From assembly GCA_948567375.1 (NCBI GenBank), contig OX419761.1, forward strand, positions 39,780,243-39,844,242: 64,000 bases of DNA. The letters run 5' to 3'. Shown one piece after another: positions 34,561 to 47,024 of the stretch (positions are counted from its first letter, which is position 1; each line of letters opens with the position of its first letter). The position numbers and the translations under genes are program-made. Origin of the DNA: Lunularia cruciata (taxonomy: Eukaryota; Streptophyta; Marchantiopsida; Lunulariales; Lunulariaceae). The notes under the pieces were generated by a model. The model saw nothing but the letters and a program-made list of their open reading frames with translations, ran no database searches and was not told where the DNA came from.

Positions 34561-37500
34561 GGAACAGAATGGATGGAATCCATTGACCACTAAATCTATT
34601 TCTCCCAAACTATTTGGATTTTTGTGTCCATGAACTATCAGAGTATCATTTCACACAATTCTTCATTTCATGCTTTGGATAGAAATTTTTGAATGCAATC
34701 ACCTTGTCCAATGAACCATTGATCCTTCTAATTGTAACTTATGGGAAGTGGTGGACGTATTGCATCTATATGTTAATTTAGATTAATTGCAAGTAGTTAG
34801 TTTGGTAGAGTAGTAGTCATGACAATGATGCTTGAAGTTATAATTGTTAGACATCAATAGAGTGAGCACCTACTTGATTTTTGGCAGAGAAAGATTGTGA
34901 TAGTCAAGAACAAGAGCAAGTAGAGAGAGTAACATTTTGAGAAGGAAAAGATCAAGTTCTATTTCCAAAGCCAAACTTATTTGAAGGCAAAAGTCTATTA
35001 TGTGCAATAAATAATTTTTTGTTTGATTATAAATGATATTTTGAGGCTACAAATCTTCAAGATGATCAAAGATATATTCACTTGGCTTTGAGTCAATAAG
35101 GTGGAGTAGTAAATCTATGGTAGCAATTCCAAGTGGAGAAAGCTCAATGAAAATTTGTTGCTCCAATCTTGATATGGAAAGAATTTAAGAGAGCAACAAT
35201 ATGACCATTCCAAATGGTGAATGTCGCAAGAGCCACATGAGATAGATTTGCAAAATTGAAGCATATTGGTTATGTAAGGGTTACATTAATTAGTTCCAAA
35301 ATATGATAATATATATTCTAAAGATACTTGAAGGTGAAGCTCTAGATTGGTTTGTGAGAGGCTTGAAATCACACACCAAATTAGAAGTGACCATATGCAA
35401 GCCTAAACACATGGAAGAAGCCATGGAATTTGCTAAGCTCTTTGATTCCTTGGTTACCACAACTTGGTCTCAACCTCAACCTTCATAAAACCTACAAACA
35501 CATCATATATGGGTGGAGGAGCAATTATCAATGGAGATTGATTTCATCCAACAAAAACCATACGGTAATAAAGACAAAGGAAGATTGTAAGAAAATGGTG
35601 GTTGCTTCTATTTTCATCATATTGTGCATTGCATTGCCAAATGTCCAACTAGGAATGGACAACCTCAACCTATTGCCCAAATGGAGTTCTTGGAACATGA
35701 GGATCAAGGAAATAAAGAATCCCATAAGGTTCAATTAGATTGGACCCAATGACCAATTTAAGTACAATACCAAGGTAAGATTTAATGATTAGATTGTTTG
35801 GCACCATTGAGGAAGACACCTAATACTAATAAGTCCCAAGATATGAAGTTTGTCAATATAAAGATGGTAGAATAAGCTTTATAGAAAGGTATTCCTATTT
35901 TCATTATGTAGGTGAAGCCAATTGTGCAAGGAAAATCTGATGAGGATGAGAAACCTCATCAAGCAATGGTTTATCAAATAGTTCAAGAGTTATAATTTTT
36001 TTTCAAAAGTGTTACACTCAAAAAGAGATATGCACTTCAAGATCAAAGCTATGCTAGGTAGCACTCCAATGAATAGAACAATCTATTAGCTCTGATAGAA
36101 GGAGTTAGAAGAACTTCAAATAACTTCAACCAAGTTGTTGTTGAAGGATTTCATACAATAGAGTATATCTCCTTAGAGAGTACTAGTACTATTTGACCAA
36201 TGAAGGATGGATCACTTTGATTCTAGATTGACTACCAAGGTCTCACTAAACAAATTGTGAACAATGCATATCCCTTGTCTTGAATTGATGACTTGTTGAA
36301 TCATTTAAGTGGAACATGATACTTCTCCAAGTTGGTTCTTCAAAGTGACTACTAGTAAAGCCCAATTGATGGAGAAGATGTGAAAAAGACAATCTTTTGT
36401 TCAAGGTATGGGCATTTGAATGGAGAATGTTACCTTTTGGATTCACTAATGCTCAAGTAGTCTTCATGGATCAAATGCATTCGGTATTAGATTGACTATT
36501 GGATCAATATATGGTAGTTTTCTTGGATGACATTTTGATTTATAATAAGATGGAAGTACAAAACAATCGCAATGTCTGATAAGTCTTGAGATGATTACAA
36601 CAATGGAAGTTCTATTGAAAGAAGTCACGGTGTACCTTTTGGCAAAGGGAAGTTATATTCTTGGACCATAAGGTTTCAATAGAAGGGATCAAGATGGACG
36701 AGGAGAAAATCAAGGCCATTTCCAATTGGCCTACACTTAAGGATGTCATGGAAGTTTGGAGATTTAATTGATTGGCAAGTTTTTACCAATGGTTTATCCA
36801 TATTTATGCTTATGTGACTACACCATTGATTGATGATCTCTTGGGAAAGATAACAAGCTTCAAGTAGACCACCAAGCATGAAGAAGTATTCAAGAAACTA
36901 AAACATATGGTTTCTTCACGGCACATCCTCTAATCATACGATCCTCAACTACCTTGTGTGGTTGATTTTTGATGCTTCTAACTTTGCCATTGGAAATTGT
37001 GTTGCAACAAGAATTTCCAAATGGATTATATCCCATTGTCTTTGTGTCTCATTGACTAATATAAAATAAAGGAATTATATAGTTTGGAATCAAGAACAAC
37101 TAAAAATTGTGTATGTCACAAAAGTATAGAGACATTATCTCTTGGGAAAACAAATGAGTGTGCAAATCAGTAACAAATCCTTATTGCAAACCTTAAATTT
37201 AGAGCACATGAAGAGTCAACATTATTGGTGGGATGAACCACTATAGTTGTTTGATATCTAGCTTGAATACAAACCCAAAAAGTTCTATATCATTCTCAAT
37301 ACCATGTCAAGAGATTTGATTTGAAGATTGTTCTTGAATCCCCTATGATAGCAAGTATTACCACAATATTGACAAACTTAATGATACACACAAAGTTCAA
37401 GATTGCTTTACAACATAATCCATTCTTTCATCTTGTAAAATTTTTTCTTGTAGCCCATGACAAGGAGTACAACACTTTTGCAATCAAAGATGGGCTTCAA

Positions 37501-38037
37501 TTGTGTGAGAACCAAATCTATATTTGAGCTATGGGAAATCTTGATTAATGCAACTTCAAGAGGTGCATGACTTACCAATTGTTAGTCCCATGGAGGTGGA
37601 CAAACCTTGAGTACCCTAGAACACCAATAGTAGTGCCAAACATGGTATGCAAGGTTTGAGAATTTGTCCAATCTTATGAGAGTTGCCAATGCAACAAAGC
37701 TAACAATTAGAAATTGGGCAGACTACTATGACCACTCCTCATCCAATTTTCCCATCAAGAATATGTGAGCTTTGATCTCATCAAATCCTTAAAGAAGGCA
37801 AACCAAGGACATATAGCAATTTTAGTGTTTGTTGATTAGCTCAATAAGCATATTCATTTGGCACCTACTTTGAATATCACGGATGCTCTAACATTGGTCC
37901 ATATTTATTTTGACATTATCTTCAAGCATCATGGGATACCCCTATGTTCTAATCTTTGATTGTGATCCTTGGTTTATTGTTAAATTTTGGTAAGTGCTCT
38001 TCAAGCTACTCAACACTAAGCTTGCCTCTATCATGAA

Positions 38038-38460
38038 ATTTGTAGCACCAAAGCTAATTTGGCCAAACATTGGAGTGATAATGTTTGCAATCATAGTTAT
38101 TTTGGTAGTTGCTCATAGACTACTTGATGTTGGCCAGATTTCATCTTAAGATTACTAATCATATGATTGGACTTATTGTCACTTGCATCATTTGCATCAT
38201 TGGATGTGCGATCAATAGTGCCATTATGGCTAGAGACTTAGGTCAAGCAAAAGGATATACTTTTGAAGTGTTGCTCCAAAGAGCTCACTTCTTTGATGTT
38301 CTTGGCTATGGTGGACAAGGGCTAATGAGCATCACCCAGAGTTTCTTAGCTAGAATTGGTGTGCCTTGATTGTAATGAGTGTTCTAGTAGATTATAGAGT
38401 GGAAGATTGAGTACAAATCTGATTTGAGTGTAATTTGAGTGGAAGAATGCACTGATTACA
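38038..38460 (+). repeat. LTR of the second gypsy, 5'-truncated
   Basis: Matches the last about 420 bp of the unit at 50718-51274 (catagttattttggtag, gaccaaatttcatg / ttggccagatttcat, gtggaagaatg) and ends ctgattaca. The first 110-150 bp of the unit are missing where it meets the outer integrase. Confidence 0.7.
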
Positions 38461-38635
38461 TTAGAAAAGTGAGTCAAAAGGAAATCAAGTGCATGAACTA
38501 AGAGCATTGGTGGTATCTCCAAGCCTAGTTGATAGTTGGTATATTCAATCGTTGTCCTAGGATGAGAGTTTTCATGAGAGTGATTATGTGGAGAAGTCTT
38601 GTTTGAGTTAATGCATACTTGGTAGTGGTGTAGAA

Positions 38636-38985
38636 GATGTGCAGAAACATTGGCCAAATTTCTAAGAATTGAGTCCATTGGGGACAATGAGTGTTTGATT
38701 TGAGCTAAAGGTGGTGAAATCAAGGTCTATTTAGTGTAAATTGAGACAGTATGCACAAATAATGGCCAAATTTTTGAGAATTGAGTCAATTTGAGATGAT
38801 GATTGTTTGATTTGTGCACAAGGAGGTGAAATCAAGGTTGATTTAGTGTGAATTGAGACAATATGCAAAAATGTTGGCCAAATTTTCAAGAATTGAATCA
38901 ATTTGAGACAATGAGTTTTTGATTTGAGCCCAAGGAGATAAAATTAGGTCAATTTGGTATAAATTGAGCACAAAGTGCAAAACTG
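38636..38985 (+). repeat. Three tandem units of about 117 bp in the gypsy leader
   Basis: Units share ttggccaaatttt, gaattgagtcaattt / gagacaatgag, tttgatttg and ggtgaaatcaagg. Confidence 0.8.
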
Positions 38986-39103
38986 GATGTGGATTTGGGA
39001 ATCCATCCCCTCAAATTAGGATTTGGAGATCTTCATACTCTTAATTTAGCCCAAGTTGATAATTAGCAGAGGATTTGACACTCAGCCAATTATAGAAAAA
39101 TTA

Positions 39104-39430
39104 CGTCAGATTGGTAGAGGTTCTCTAGATTTGGAGGTCAAGTTGGAGGAAGTTGTCTAGAGTTAGAGGTTGCTTAAATTGCTCAAGCACTATAGAGGTT
39201 GAGTTGGAAGAAGTTGTCTAAATTGCCCTAGCTGGTGCTTGAGTTGGTGTAGAAGAGGTACGTCAGATTGGCAAAGGTTGTCCAAATTTGGAAGTCAAGT
39301 TGGAAGAAGTTGTCTAGAGTTAGAGGTTGCCAAAATTGCTCAAGCACTATGGAGGTTGAGTTGGAGGAGGTTGTCTAGAGTTAGAAGTTGCTCAAATTGC
39401 CCTAGCTAGCGCTCAAGTTGGTGAAGGTTG
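39104..39430 (+). repeat. Two tandem units of about 160 bp in the gypsy leader
   Basis: Both contain gtcaagttggaggaagttg / gtcaagttggaagaagttg, attgctcaagcactat and attgccctagctgg / attgccctagctag. Confidence 0.8.
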
Positions 39431-39660
39431 GCCAAATTTACAATGTTACAATTGCAAGAAGAAAGGCCTCATTTGGACATTTAGAAGCTCTTAGACATAG
39501 GATTTGGAGATCCCTTTTCTTTCAATTTAGCCCAAATTGATATTTAATAGATAAGCTTTGAGGCAAGGGCTAGAGTGGCTATCAAGCCAACTTACTAGCA
39601 TAACCTAGCTAGTCTATATGAGTTTTTGTCTTTGTTTGGAAAAATCTACCTTTCTAGATT

Positions 39661-39728
39661 ATGCACAATAGGGTTTGAACCTTGGATCTTTGGTTCCTAG
39701 ACTAATGCTCTAGCCAACTAGTCCACCC
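39661..39728 (-). pseudogene. tRNA-like sequence, degenerate
   Basis: The minus strand starts gggtggactagttggctagagc (D-arm/A-box-like) and carries ggttcaaaccc, a good B box/T-loop. The anticodon arm (ttagt, loop ctaggaa, accaa) has one mismatch and an AGG triplet in the anticodon position. The acceptor stem and outer T-stem do not pair well. It is either a tRNA pseudogene or the head of a tRNA-derived SINE lying in the second gypsy leader. Confidence 0.4.
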
Positions 39729-42700
39729 TCACTTCTTGTCTTAGTGATTGGTCGATTGATATATAAACACATGTAGCTTTGGCTATACAAGGTAGTTTTA
39801 TCCTATCATTGGTGATCCTAGTAGCTTAGGAATAGGTAGACACTCTTATTGTATTAAATGCCAATGGTCGTAGAGTCAATCTAGTGTTGATTTATGAGAA
39901 GGAGAGTTTTGGTGTATATTTCTTGTGATTGGACTCCCTCTTTTTTGTGCATCATATTTGTATGAGGCGCTTTGACTTTAAAGTGTTGGTGCTCTGGTGT
40001 GCTCTTGATAGTGAGGCTAGAGTGATAACCAATCAAACTACCTATATTTCCCTTTGATGAGGTAGGAAGTGATGACTTGTAGATTGTGAGAGTGCATGTT
40101 GTGATGCAAGGTACAAGTTTCTATTTCTCATAGTGTAGTTATCACAATTAAAGTTACATTAGTAAGTGGTGTTAGGTTGGTGGTGGCACTTGATGGGGAA
40201 CTTGTGGTGGTTACAATTGAGGTTTGAGTTACATTGTCACAATGGATTTCTTTGGGGATTCCATAAGAGATATGACTACAATACACAATGAATTTACATT
40301 GAATGGCACTTGGTATCAACTTGTATCTTATATCCCAATGAGGGAGGAGATTGACTTTGATTTGGAGTTTGATCAATAGTTGATTTAGTTGAGAGTGGAC
40401 TTGGGATGCTTGCACTGTTGTTGTAGGACATAAATGAGATTTATAGGGCCTTTGAATTCCCCATGCATTACTTTGGTACAATGGATACCATTAAACTTAA
40501 ACGACTTTATCTAGGAGTTTGATAGTTCATATGATCTATAGCAGATGCGGAATCTAATTTATTCACACTCTTCATGGCATAGAAGAGGTTGTTCTAGCAC
40601 TTGGAGGACCCATTGATAGATGACTATTGTGAGTTTAAGAGAGCTCACTTGGAGGAGATCAAGCTATAGATACAACATTGGTTTCCAAACTACATCCTCA
40701 TCGCTACATGCTTGGTTTCTAGGGTAGATTGGCAATACCTATAAGTTCTACCTCTAATAAGATTGGTGTATTTAGTGGAGGTGCATTAGTTGGAGATGAT
40801 GCTACTACAAGTGGAGGTACTACTATAGGAGGTGATATAATATCAAGTTTTAACTCCATAGTGGAGTTCTTCCAATGTTTGAGGCAAAACTACCAAGGAG
40901 TGCAGACAAACAAGCTAAAGAGCTTGTAGGAATTTTTATGGAAGGTTGGAGAGCCTACACAAGGTATACAATTGTATGAAGTGGTTGATCAATTCCACTC
41001 GAGGAGTTATTGAGGCCCAAGCAATCTAGTTTTGGTATGGGATCTTGGATACAGAGTTGCAACATAGAGTACATGATGCTAAATTGTTTCTAGCTACCTC
41101 ACCAAATTTGGTAATGATCTTCAGTTTGGTTGAGTATATTGCTCAACCAAAGAGCAATATATATGGAGGTGATATATGGATTTGGTAAGGAGATTTGGAT
41201 CATAATTGTTACTTCTTCTAGAGTGAAGCATAGTGCACCACACCATGTTGGCTTTCAAAGGCAAAGTGGATAGCCTAGACCCTATGGAGCAAGTGGAGTG
41301 CTTAGTGCAACTAGACCCGTACCTTCATTGTTGGGTCAATAGCAACCAATGAGTGGTATTTTTGCTTGTTGGACTTGTGGTGGATCTCACCACAAGAGAG
41401 AGTGTACTCAAAGAAATGAACATGATACCTCTAGTGCATCATAAAAAACCTAGGGATAGTATGACCATTGCCATAAATTTGGTCACACCAATGACTGATA
41501 CTTTGAGCTTCACTTGGAGTTACAAAGTGGTATGGCTGGTATGGTAGGTGGTAAAGGAGCTCCATGTCATGGAAGATGAGGTGTTAGTAGAGGATCCATG
41601 CCTAGTAGGGGCATAAAACTTGCCCTTGCTTTTGATATAACCATGGTTAATCATATTGAGTAGTTGGAGCAAAGATTGGCAAGCATGGCCATAGCTTTGA
41701 GGAGATAAGATTTGGGTGTGGAGGCTTTCACCTCTTATGTTGGTGCTAGAGATGCATTGGACTTGATGTGCAGAGCAACATAGCTAGATGCATCTACCAT
41801 AGTGACTAGGAGTGCAATACATTCTCCAAAGCCTAGAGGAACATCAATGAGTTGGACCCATAGAGAGGAGAAACTGGTAGACAAATCAGACTTCCCTAGT
41901 CTTTCACACTCTTTGAGGCACTACAAACAACATCCATGGCTCTTAGACATCCATCCTAGTTTAGGTGTGATAGGTGATGATAAAGTGCATAATGGACAAG
42001 ATAGATGCTAGTCAGCCATCTGCTACTACGCAAATTCAATCTAGCATGATGTTGGGAGTGGCTCAATTGATTATACACTTCACTTTGTTCTCAACTAATG
42101 AGATGCTTATATTGGAAGTTGACCCAACTCCAATGTTCCAATTAGCCGCCACACTTTGTGAGAGTAGGGATTAGGTGGTTCCTACTTCTAGAGTAGTGGT
42201 GGTTGATTGTGGAGCTGACTTGGTTGAATAGCATGGGATCCGCTCAACAAATAGTGGTTTATGGTAGGCAACATTACCTAGGTTGGGAGAGGTACTAGCT
42301 AGACCTACCTTTCATTAAGCTTGATTCACACTTGGAAATTTATCCTATTAGACAACCAAAGGAGTATTTTCAGTTTGGTGGGACCTTCAGGGAAGGTCTA
42401 TACACCACAAAGCGTATTAGACTTTGGTGCACAACCCGTTACATTGGGACAGATAACAATTTTTAATTTTGAGCTATGGAAGATTGATGTGGAGAGGTGT
42501 TCATTTTAAATCTAGACATCTCTAGGAGATGGTTCTACATAGTATATCATATGTGGAGAGCTCATTGTTTAGATCCAACCCAATCATTTGATTGATAGCT
42601 TTGTGGTGAAAGCTCAAGTTGTTGTGATAGTAGCAAAGTGATATGATGTGCTAGTTGGTAAAGCAATGTTATACTCCATGGGTTTCAATATTGACTATTA

Positions 42701-43152
42701 AGAAGAGACAATCTCTTATAGGCCAAGTTGGCAGTTTAGATGAGAGACAAGTATTTTGCTTACTAGTATGCTTTAGTAGTGCCAATTTTGGCTTACTATA
42801 GTCAAGGACAATGACACATCAATTATTGCTTTTAGTGGTTCCTAACTTGGTCTGGTGAATTATTGGAGGGGAACTCCCATGCAAAGGATATCCAATACTA
42901 GAGGAGCTCACATTGGAGTGGGATTGTTCTATCCACCTTGGATGTCCCCGTGTGGAGTTTTGAGGGTGCATTGAAGCAACATGTGGATCAGTCGGTATAG
43001 TAGGCTTAGAGTGAAGCCTTTGTACTACCAAGAGGCCAGTGTGAGGATAAGTCTCTAGAGTCCATTACCTTGTCACCTTTGGATACCACACTCATTTTTT
43101 AGTATTATCTAGTAGAAGGAGTATGTCTATTGGAATTTTTTGGTAGGATTAG

Positions 43153-43750
43153 TGTAATACTTTGAGGACAAGAGAACTCTCCAAAAGAGATACAAGAGAG
43201 AAAACACAAGTTTCACACTCAATCCTCTAATGTCCCAAAGGAGCACCTTCTCTTTATTATATAGCAAAGAGGATCGCCTCAAAGGAAGCTCCACCCTTGG
43301 ATCAAATACATGGATTGGTGACCTATAAACAAGCTCCATCCTTAGATTAGTCGTTTGGATGGGTGACAAGGCAGTCCTTGTCTTATCTTTGGTCAAATAG
43401 GTTTGACCAAAGGGAATCTTTATAGAATCTTCTTGTAAGGAAGCTCAAAATTGTATAGATGAGGTACCATTGGAAAACCCTCAACAAGACAAATCATAGG
43501 GGGAGAAGGCAAGGCTATTTAACTTCCAAGGAAAAAATCTGTCCTATTTTCAAGGCCTAATTCATCCATTTAGGCCTCCAAAATTGGCTCTAAAGTTTTC
43601 ATGTTATTTTCAACTTCTACTCTATTAGTAGAAATACTATTTTGGTGACACCTTTGTCTGCTCTACCTAGCCCATTGTACACAACATCCTTCTAGATGTT
43701 ACCAAGAAAATTTTCACCTCTAGATAACATGTCTAGTTGCTTGTATTACA
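43153..43750 (-). repeat. 3' LTR of the minus-strand element
   Basis: 598 bp, homologous to 46430-47024 and to the solo LTR at 30224-30961. It adjoins the polypurine tract. Confidence 0.88.
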
Positions 43751-43752
43751 GA

Positions 43753-43769
43753 CCTCCCCCCCTTTTTTT
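43753..43769 (-). promoter_or_regulatory. Polypurine tract
   Basis: On the minus strand aaaaaaaggggggggagg precedes the 3' LTR by two bases; this is the usual plus-strand primer of LTR elements. Confidence 0.8.
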
Positions 43770-46413
43770 AAGATACAATGTCCTTGTTGTGAAGTTGTTG
43801 CTCAGAAGATTGAACTAACACTAGTGCATTGGTCAAGTTGGCTGTTGGCTCCCATGTTGCCTCATATAGTGGGTACCCTTTCCAATGGACCAAATATTCC
43901 ATACGTGGATGGCGAGTACTACGGATGCATTTCTAGAGAATACATTTGACCTCATACTCCTCCACCTCATCAACCAAGGTAGGACAAGGTAAAATTTCTT
44001 GGATAGAAGAGAAGTGGAGTGATCAAGGAGCATATCGGCATAATAGAGAAACATGAAACATCAAGTGGATCTTTATATGTGATGGTAGCTTGAGGTGATA
44101 GGCCATAATGCCAATGCAACAAAGGATGGAGAAAGTTCCAATAAAACAAGGTCTGAGGACATTATGAGGACCAATTAACTCAAGGTTGGTGGTTGACATC
44201 TAGACTTGATCTCTCACATTGAACTTCATGAGTTGGCAATATGCATTTGCATACTACTTCTACCAATTTTGGGCAATCTGCAATATGTGCTTGGCGTGCT
44301 CCACACCTTGTTGGATTCTAGAAACAAAAGTATTGACAACGTCAACCTTGGTAGACATCGGATGACCTTCATCAAGCTTGAAGGTGTGAAAGGATGCTCA
44401 CCATACATGAGGAAGAATAGTGTGACTTGTGTAGCGGCATTCATTGAATTGTTGTAAGCAAAGCAAATTCCACCAATGGGAGTAAGTGTCCCAACTCTCT
44501 TGCTCATTTAAAGTAAAGCACCAAAGCATGTCCTCAATAGTGCAATTTTCCCTCTCTATTTGTCCATCGGTCTATGGATGGTAAGTTGTGAACATAGCCA
44601 ATTTGGTTTCAAAGAACCCAAAGAGTGTTTTCCAAAACAAACTAGTGAATTGAGTGCCTCTATTTATGATGAGCACTCAAGACAAGCAATGATGGGAAAA
44701 GATTGCATCTAAGTACAATTGCTAGTTGCGGAGTAGTCACATCCTTGGTGGTAGGATGTACATGAATCATTTTGTTGAGTCTGTTGTCAAAGACTACAAT
44801 GGAGTCAAACCGAGAGGTGGTCTTGGGCAATTCATACATACCATTTCAAGATGTGCTCAATTTGGCTATGTGCTCAATTTGGCCATAATTGTACCATCAT
44901 CATTGTTTTGCTTGAGCCTCTTTTCCCGTGAGACTCCTTCTCTTCTTTCTTTGACCCATCTTCATTCTCCTTGGAGAGGTCTTGCTCTTGTGTCTTGGAA
45001 CCAAATGTTGCCCAATTCCTTAGGAATTGGTCTACCAAAATTGTGTGTCTTGGCCTAATAGTTTTGCATCGGTGTTATTGCTTCACCTCCTCCAAGCACC
45101 CCTATTATTCTTGAGCGCAAGCAATGGCTTCAAAAATAGTACAAGGATTTTTCACCATTACCTCTTGGCAAATCAGCTCTTTTAATCCTCTCTTGAAATT
45201 GTCAATAGCTTTGGCTAAGACTCATATTGGTTATTGTAACCTATAGATCCAAAAATGCCTCCACATACTCTTGTATGTTATTCTTTTGCTTCAACTCCTA
45301 GAGTATGGTTTGGGACATTTGCACAGAATCCATAGATTGGAAATTCTTGAGCAGCCCTTTTTGCATGGTTGTCCAAGTGACCTCTCTTCCTTCTACCAAC
45401 AATGATCATTCCAAAGCATCATACCATGTGAGGGCTTTATTGGTCAAGTACACACACGTAAACACACTTGTAGAATGATTAGTGATCTCCATTGTGAACA
45501 ATCAAAAGTATCAATTCATTCTTGAAATTCAATTTTCCACTACTCCAATGGAATGTTGTCCCTTGTAAGGCTCAATGTTGCATATCTTTTTCATTCATAG
45601 TAACAATGTGGCTTAGTTGTTGATTGGAATTGGTGTCATTGGCATGCATATCTCGCCAAGTACTTTGATTGCTGGTGCCAATTGTTGAGATGGCTCCCCT
45701 TCTTGCATTACTTGATCATTCTTGATAATACGTATTTGATTTTGCAATTCCTTCATGGTCATCTTGATTTCTTGAAACTTGTTCAACATCCCATGCATTC
45801 CTTGCATCAACTCCTACAACTACTGATCCATGATTCCTAGACATTGCCGATGTTCATGCTACTTCTTACTTCAATAGAGGGATAGAATGATCAATCGAGA
45901 GAGTGCAAAAACTATAGGAACTACCATTGGGACCTCAATTATTGATAATATTCCTCACCAAAATTGTGGGCTACAAAATCCCTAAACATCACTTTTGGTC
46001 TAACTACATAACGCATTTCTACTTGCTTGTTGAAAGGGTGAGGATTTGGCACATTCAGATCCATAACATCATAATAGAATGTAGATTGTCAAATCCCACT
46101 CTTTTTTGTATACCACCGTAGGTAGAATCACCAAGTTTGGTGAATTCATCACTTTGTCCACAAATTTTGCTCCAAAGTGATAAATTAGAGATACTCTCAT
46201 TTTCTCACACTAGATGTACATAATCTTGATTTGGAATGGATTCAAGAATGGGAACCTAGGTGAAGGAAATTTTCCTCTCTATACCTCCATCCCATCCGCT
46301 CTCTAAAACACTTCCCAAGTCTAGCAATTGCACTATGTTCTCCGCTTAAATTACTCAGTTTCAATAGCTTGTGCTCTTCCAAGAGGGGTGATCTACTCTC
46401 TTGGATTAAAACA

Positions 46414-46428
46414 CCTACTTGGATACCA
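46414..46428 (-). promoter_or_regulatory. Primer-binding site of the minus-strand element
   Basis: tggtatccaagtagg on the minus strand lies one base inside the 5' LTR; its first seven bases match the common tggtatcagagc site. Confidence 0.6.
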
Positions 46429-46429
46429 T

Positions 46430-47024
46430 TGTAATACTCCAAGGACAAGAGAACTCTCCAAGAGAGATACATGAGAGAAAACACAAGTCTCATACTCAAT
46501 TCCCCCGATGCCCCAAAGGAGCACCTTCTCTTTATTATATAGCAAAGAGGATCCCCTCAAAGCAAACTCCACCCTTGGATCAAATACATGGATTGGTGAC
46601 ATATCAGCAAGCTCCATCCTTGGATTAGTTGTTTGGATGGGTGACATGTCAGTCCTTGTCCTATCTAGTTTGTCAAATAGGTTTGACCGAGAGCAATCTT
46701 TATGGAATATTCCTATAAGGAGCTCAAAATCACATGGATGAGGTATCATTAGAAATCTCTCAACAAGATAAATCATAAGGGGAGAAGCAAGCCTTTTAAA
46801 TCCCAAGGGAAGGAATCTTTCCATTTTTGAGGCCTAATTCATCCTTTTAGGCTTTCCAAATTGGATCTAAAGTCTTTAGGCTATTTTCGGCTTCTACTTT
46901 ATTAGTAGAAATCTTTTGGTGACACCTCTATCTGATCTAAATAGCCCATTGTACACAACATCCTTCTAGATGTTACCAAGCCAATTTTCACCTCTAGATA
47001 ATATGTCTAGCTGCTTGTATTACA
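46430..47024 (-). repeat. 5' LTR of the minus-strand element
   Basis: 595 bp with tgtaatac...gtattaca termini, close to the 3' LTR in sequence and length. Confidence 0.88.

Larger units (their letters stand above)
43153..47024 (-). mobile_element. Internally deleted gypsy-type LTR element, structurally intact ends
   Basis: The LTRs are 46430-47024 (5' LTR on the minus strand) and 43153-43750 (3' LTR). Both have tgtaatac...gtattaca termini, and the element is flanked by attag at 43148-43152 and 47025-47029. Minus-strand internal order: primer-binding site, gag-like region (45100-45830, including MQGMHGMLNKFQEIKMTMKE), then directly integrase (44100-44760, RLNKMIHVHPTTKDVTTPQL; FAYNNSMNAATQVTLFFLMY), then a polypurine tract. 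Protease, RT and RNase H are absent, so it would depend on another element for movement. It disrupts the second gypsy element. Confidence 0.88.

Noticed and set aside
38109-38369. 86-aa hydrophobic ORF
   Set aside because: It lies wholly inside the LTR repeated at 50718-51949; related LTR units also yield chance ORFs.
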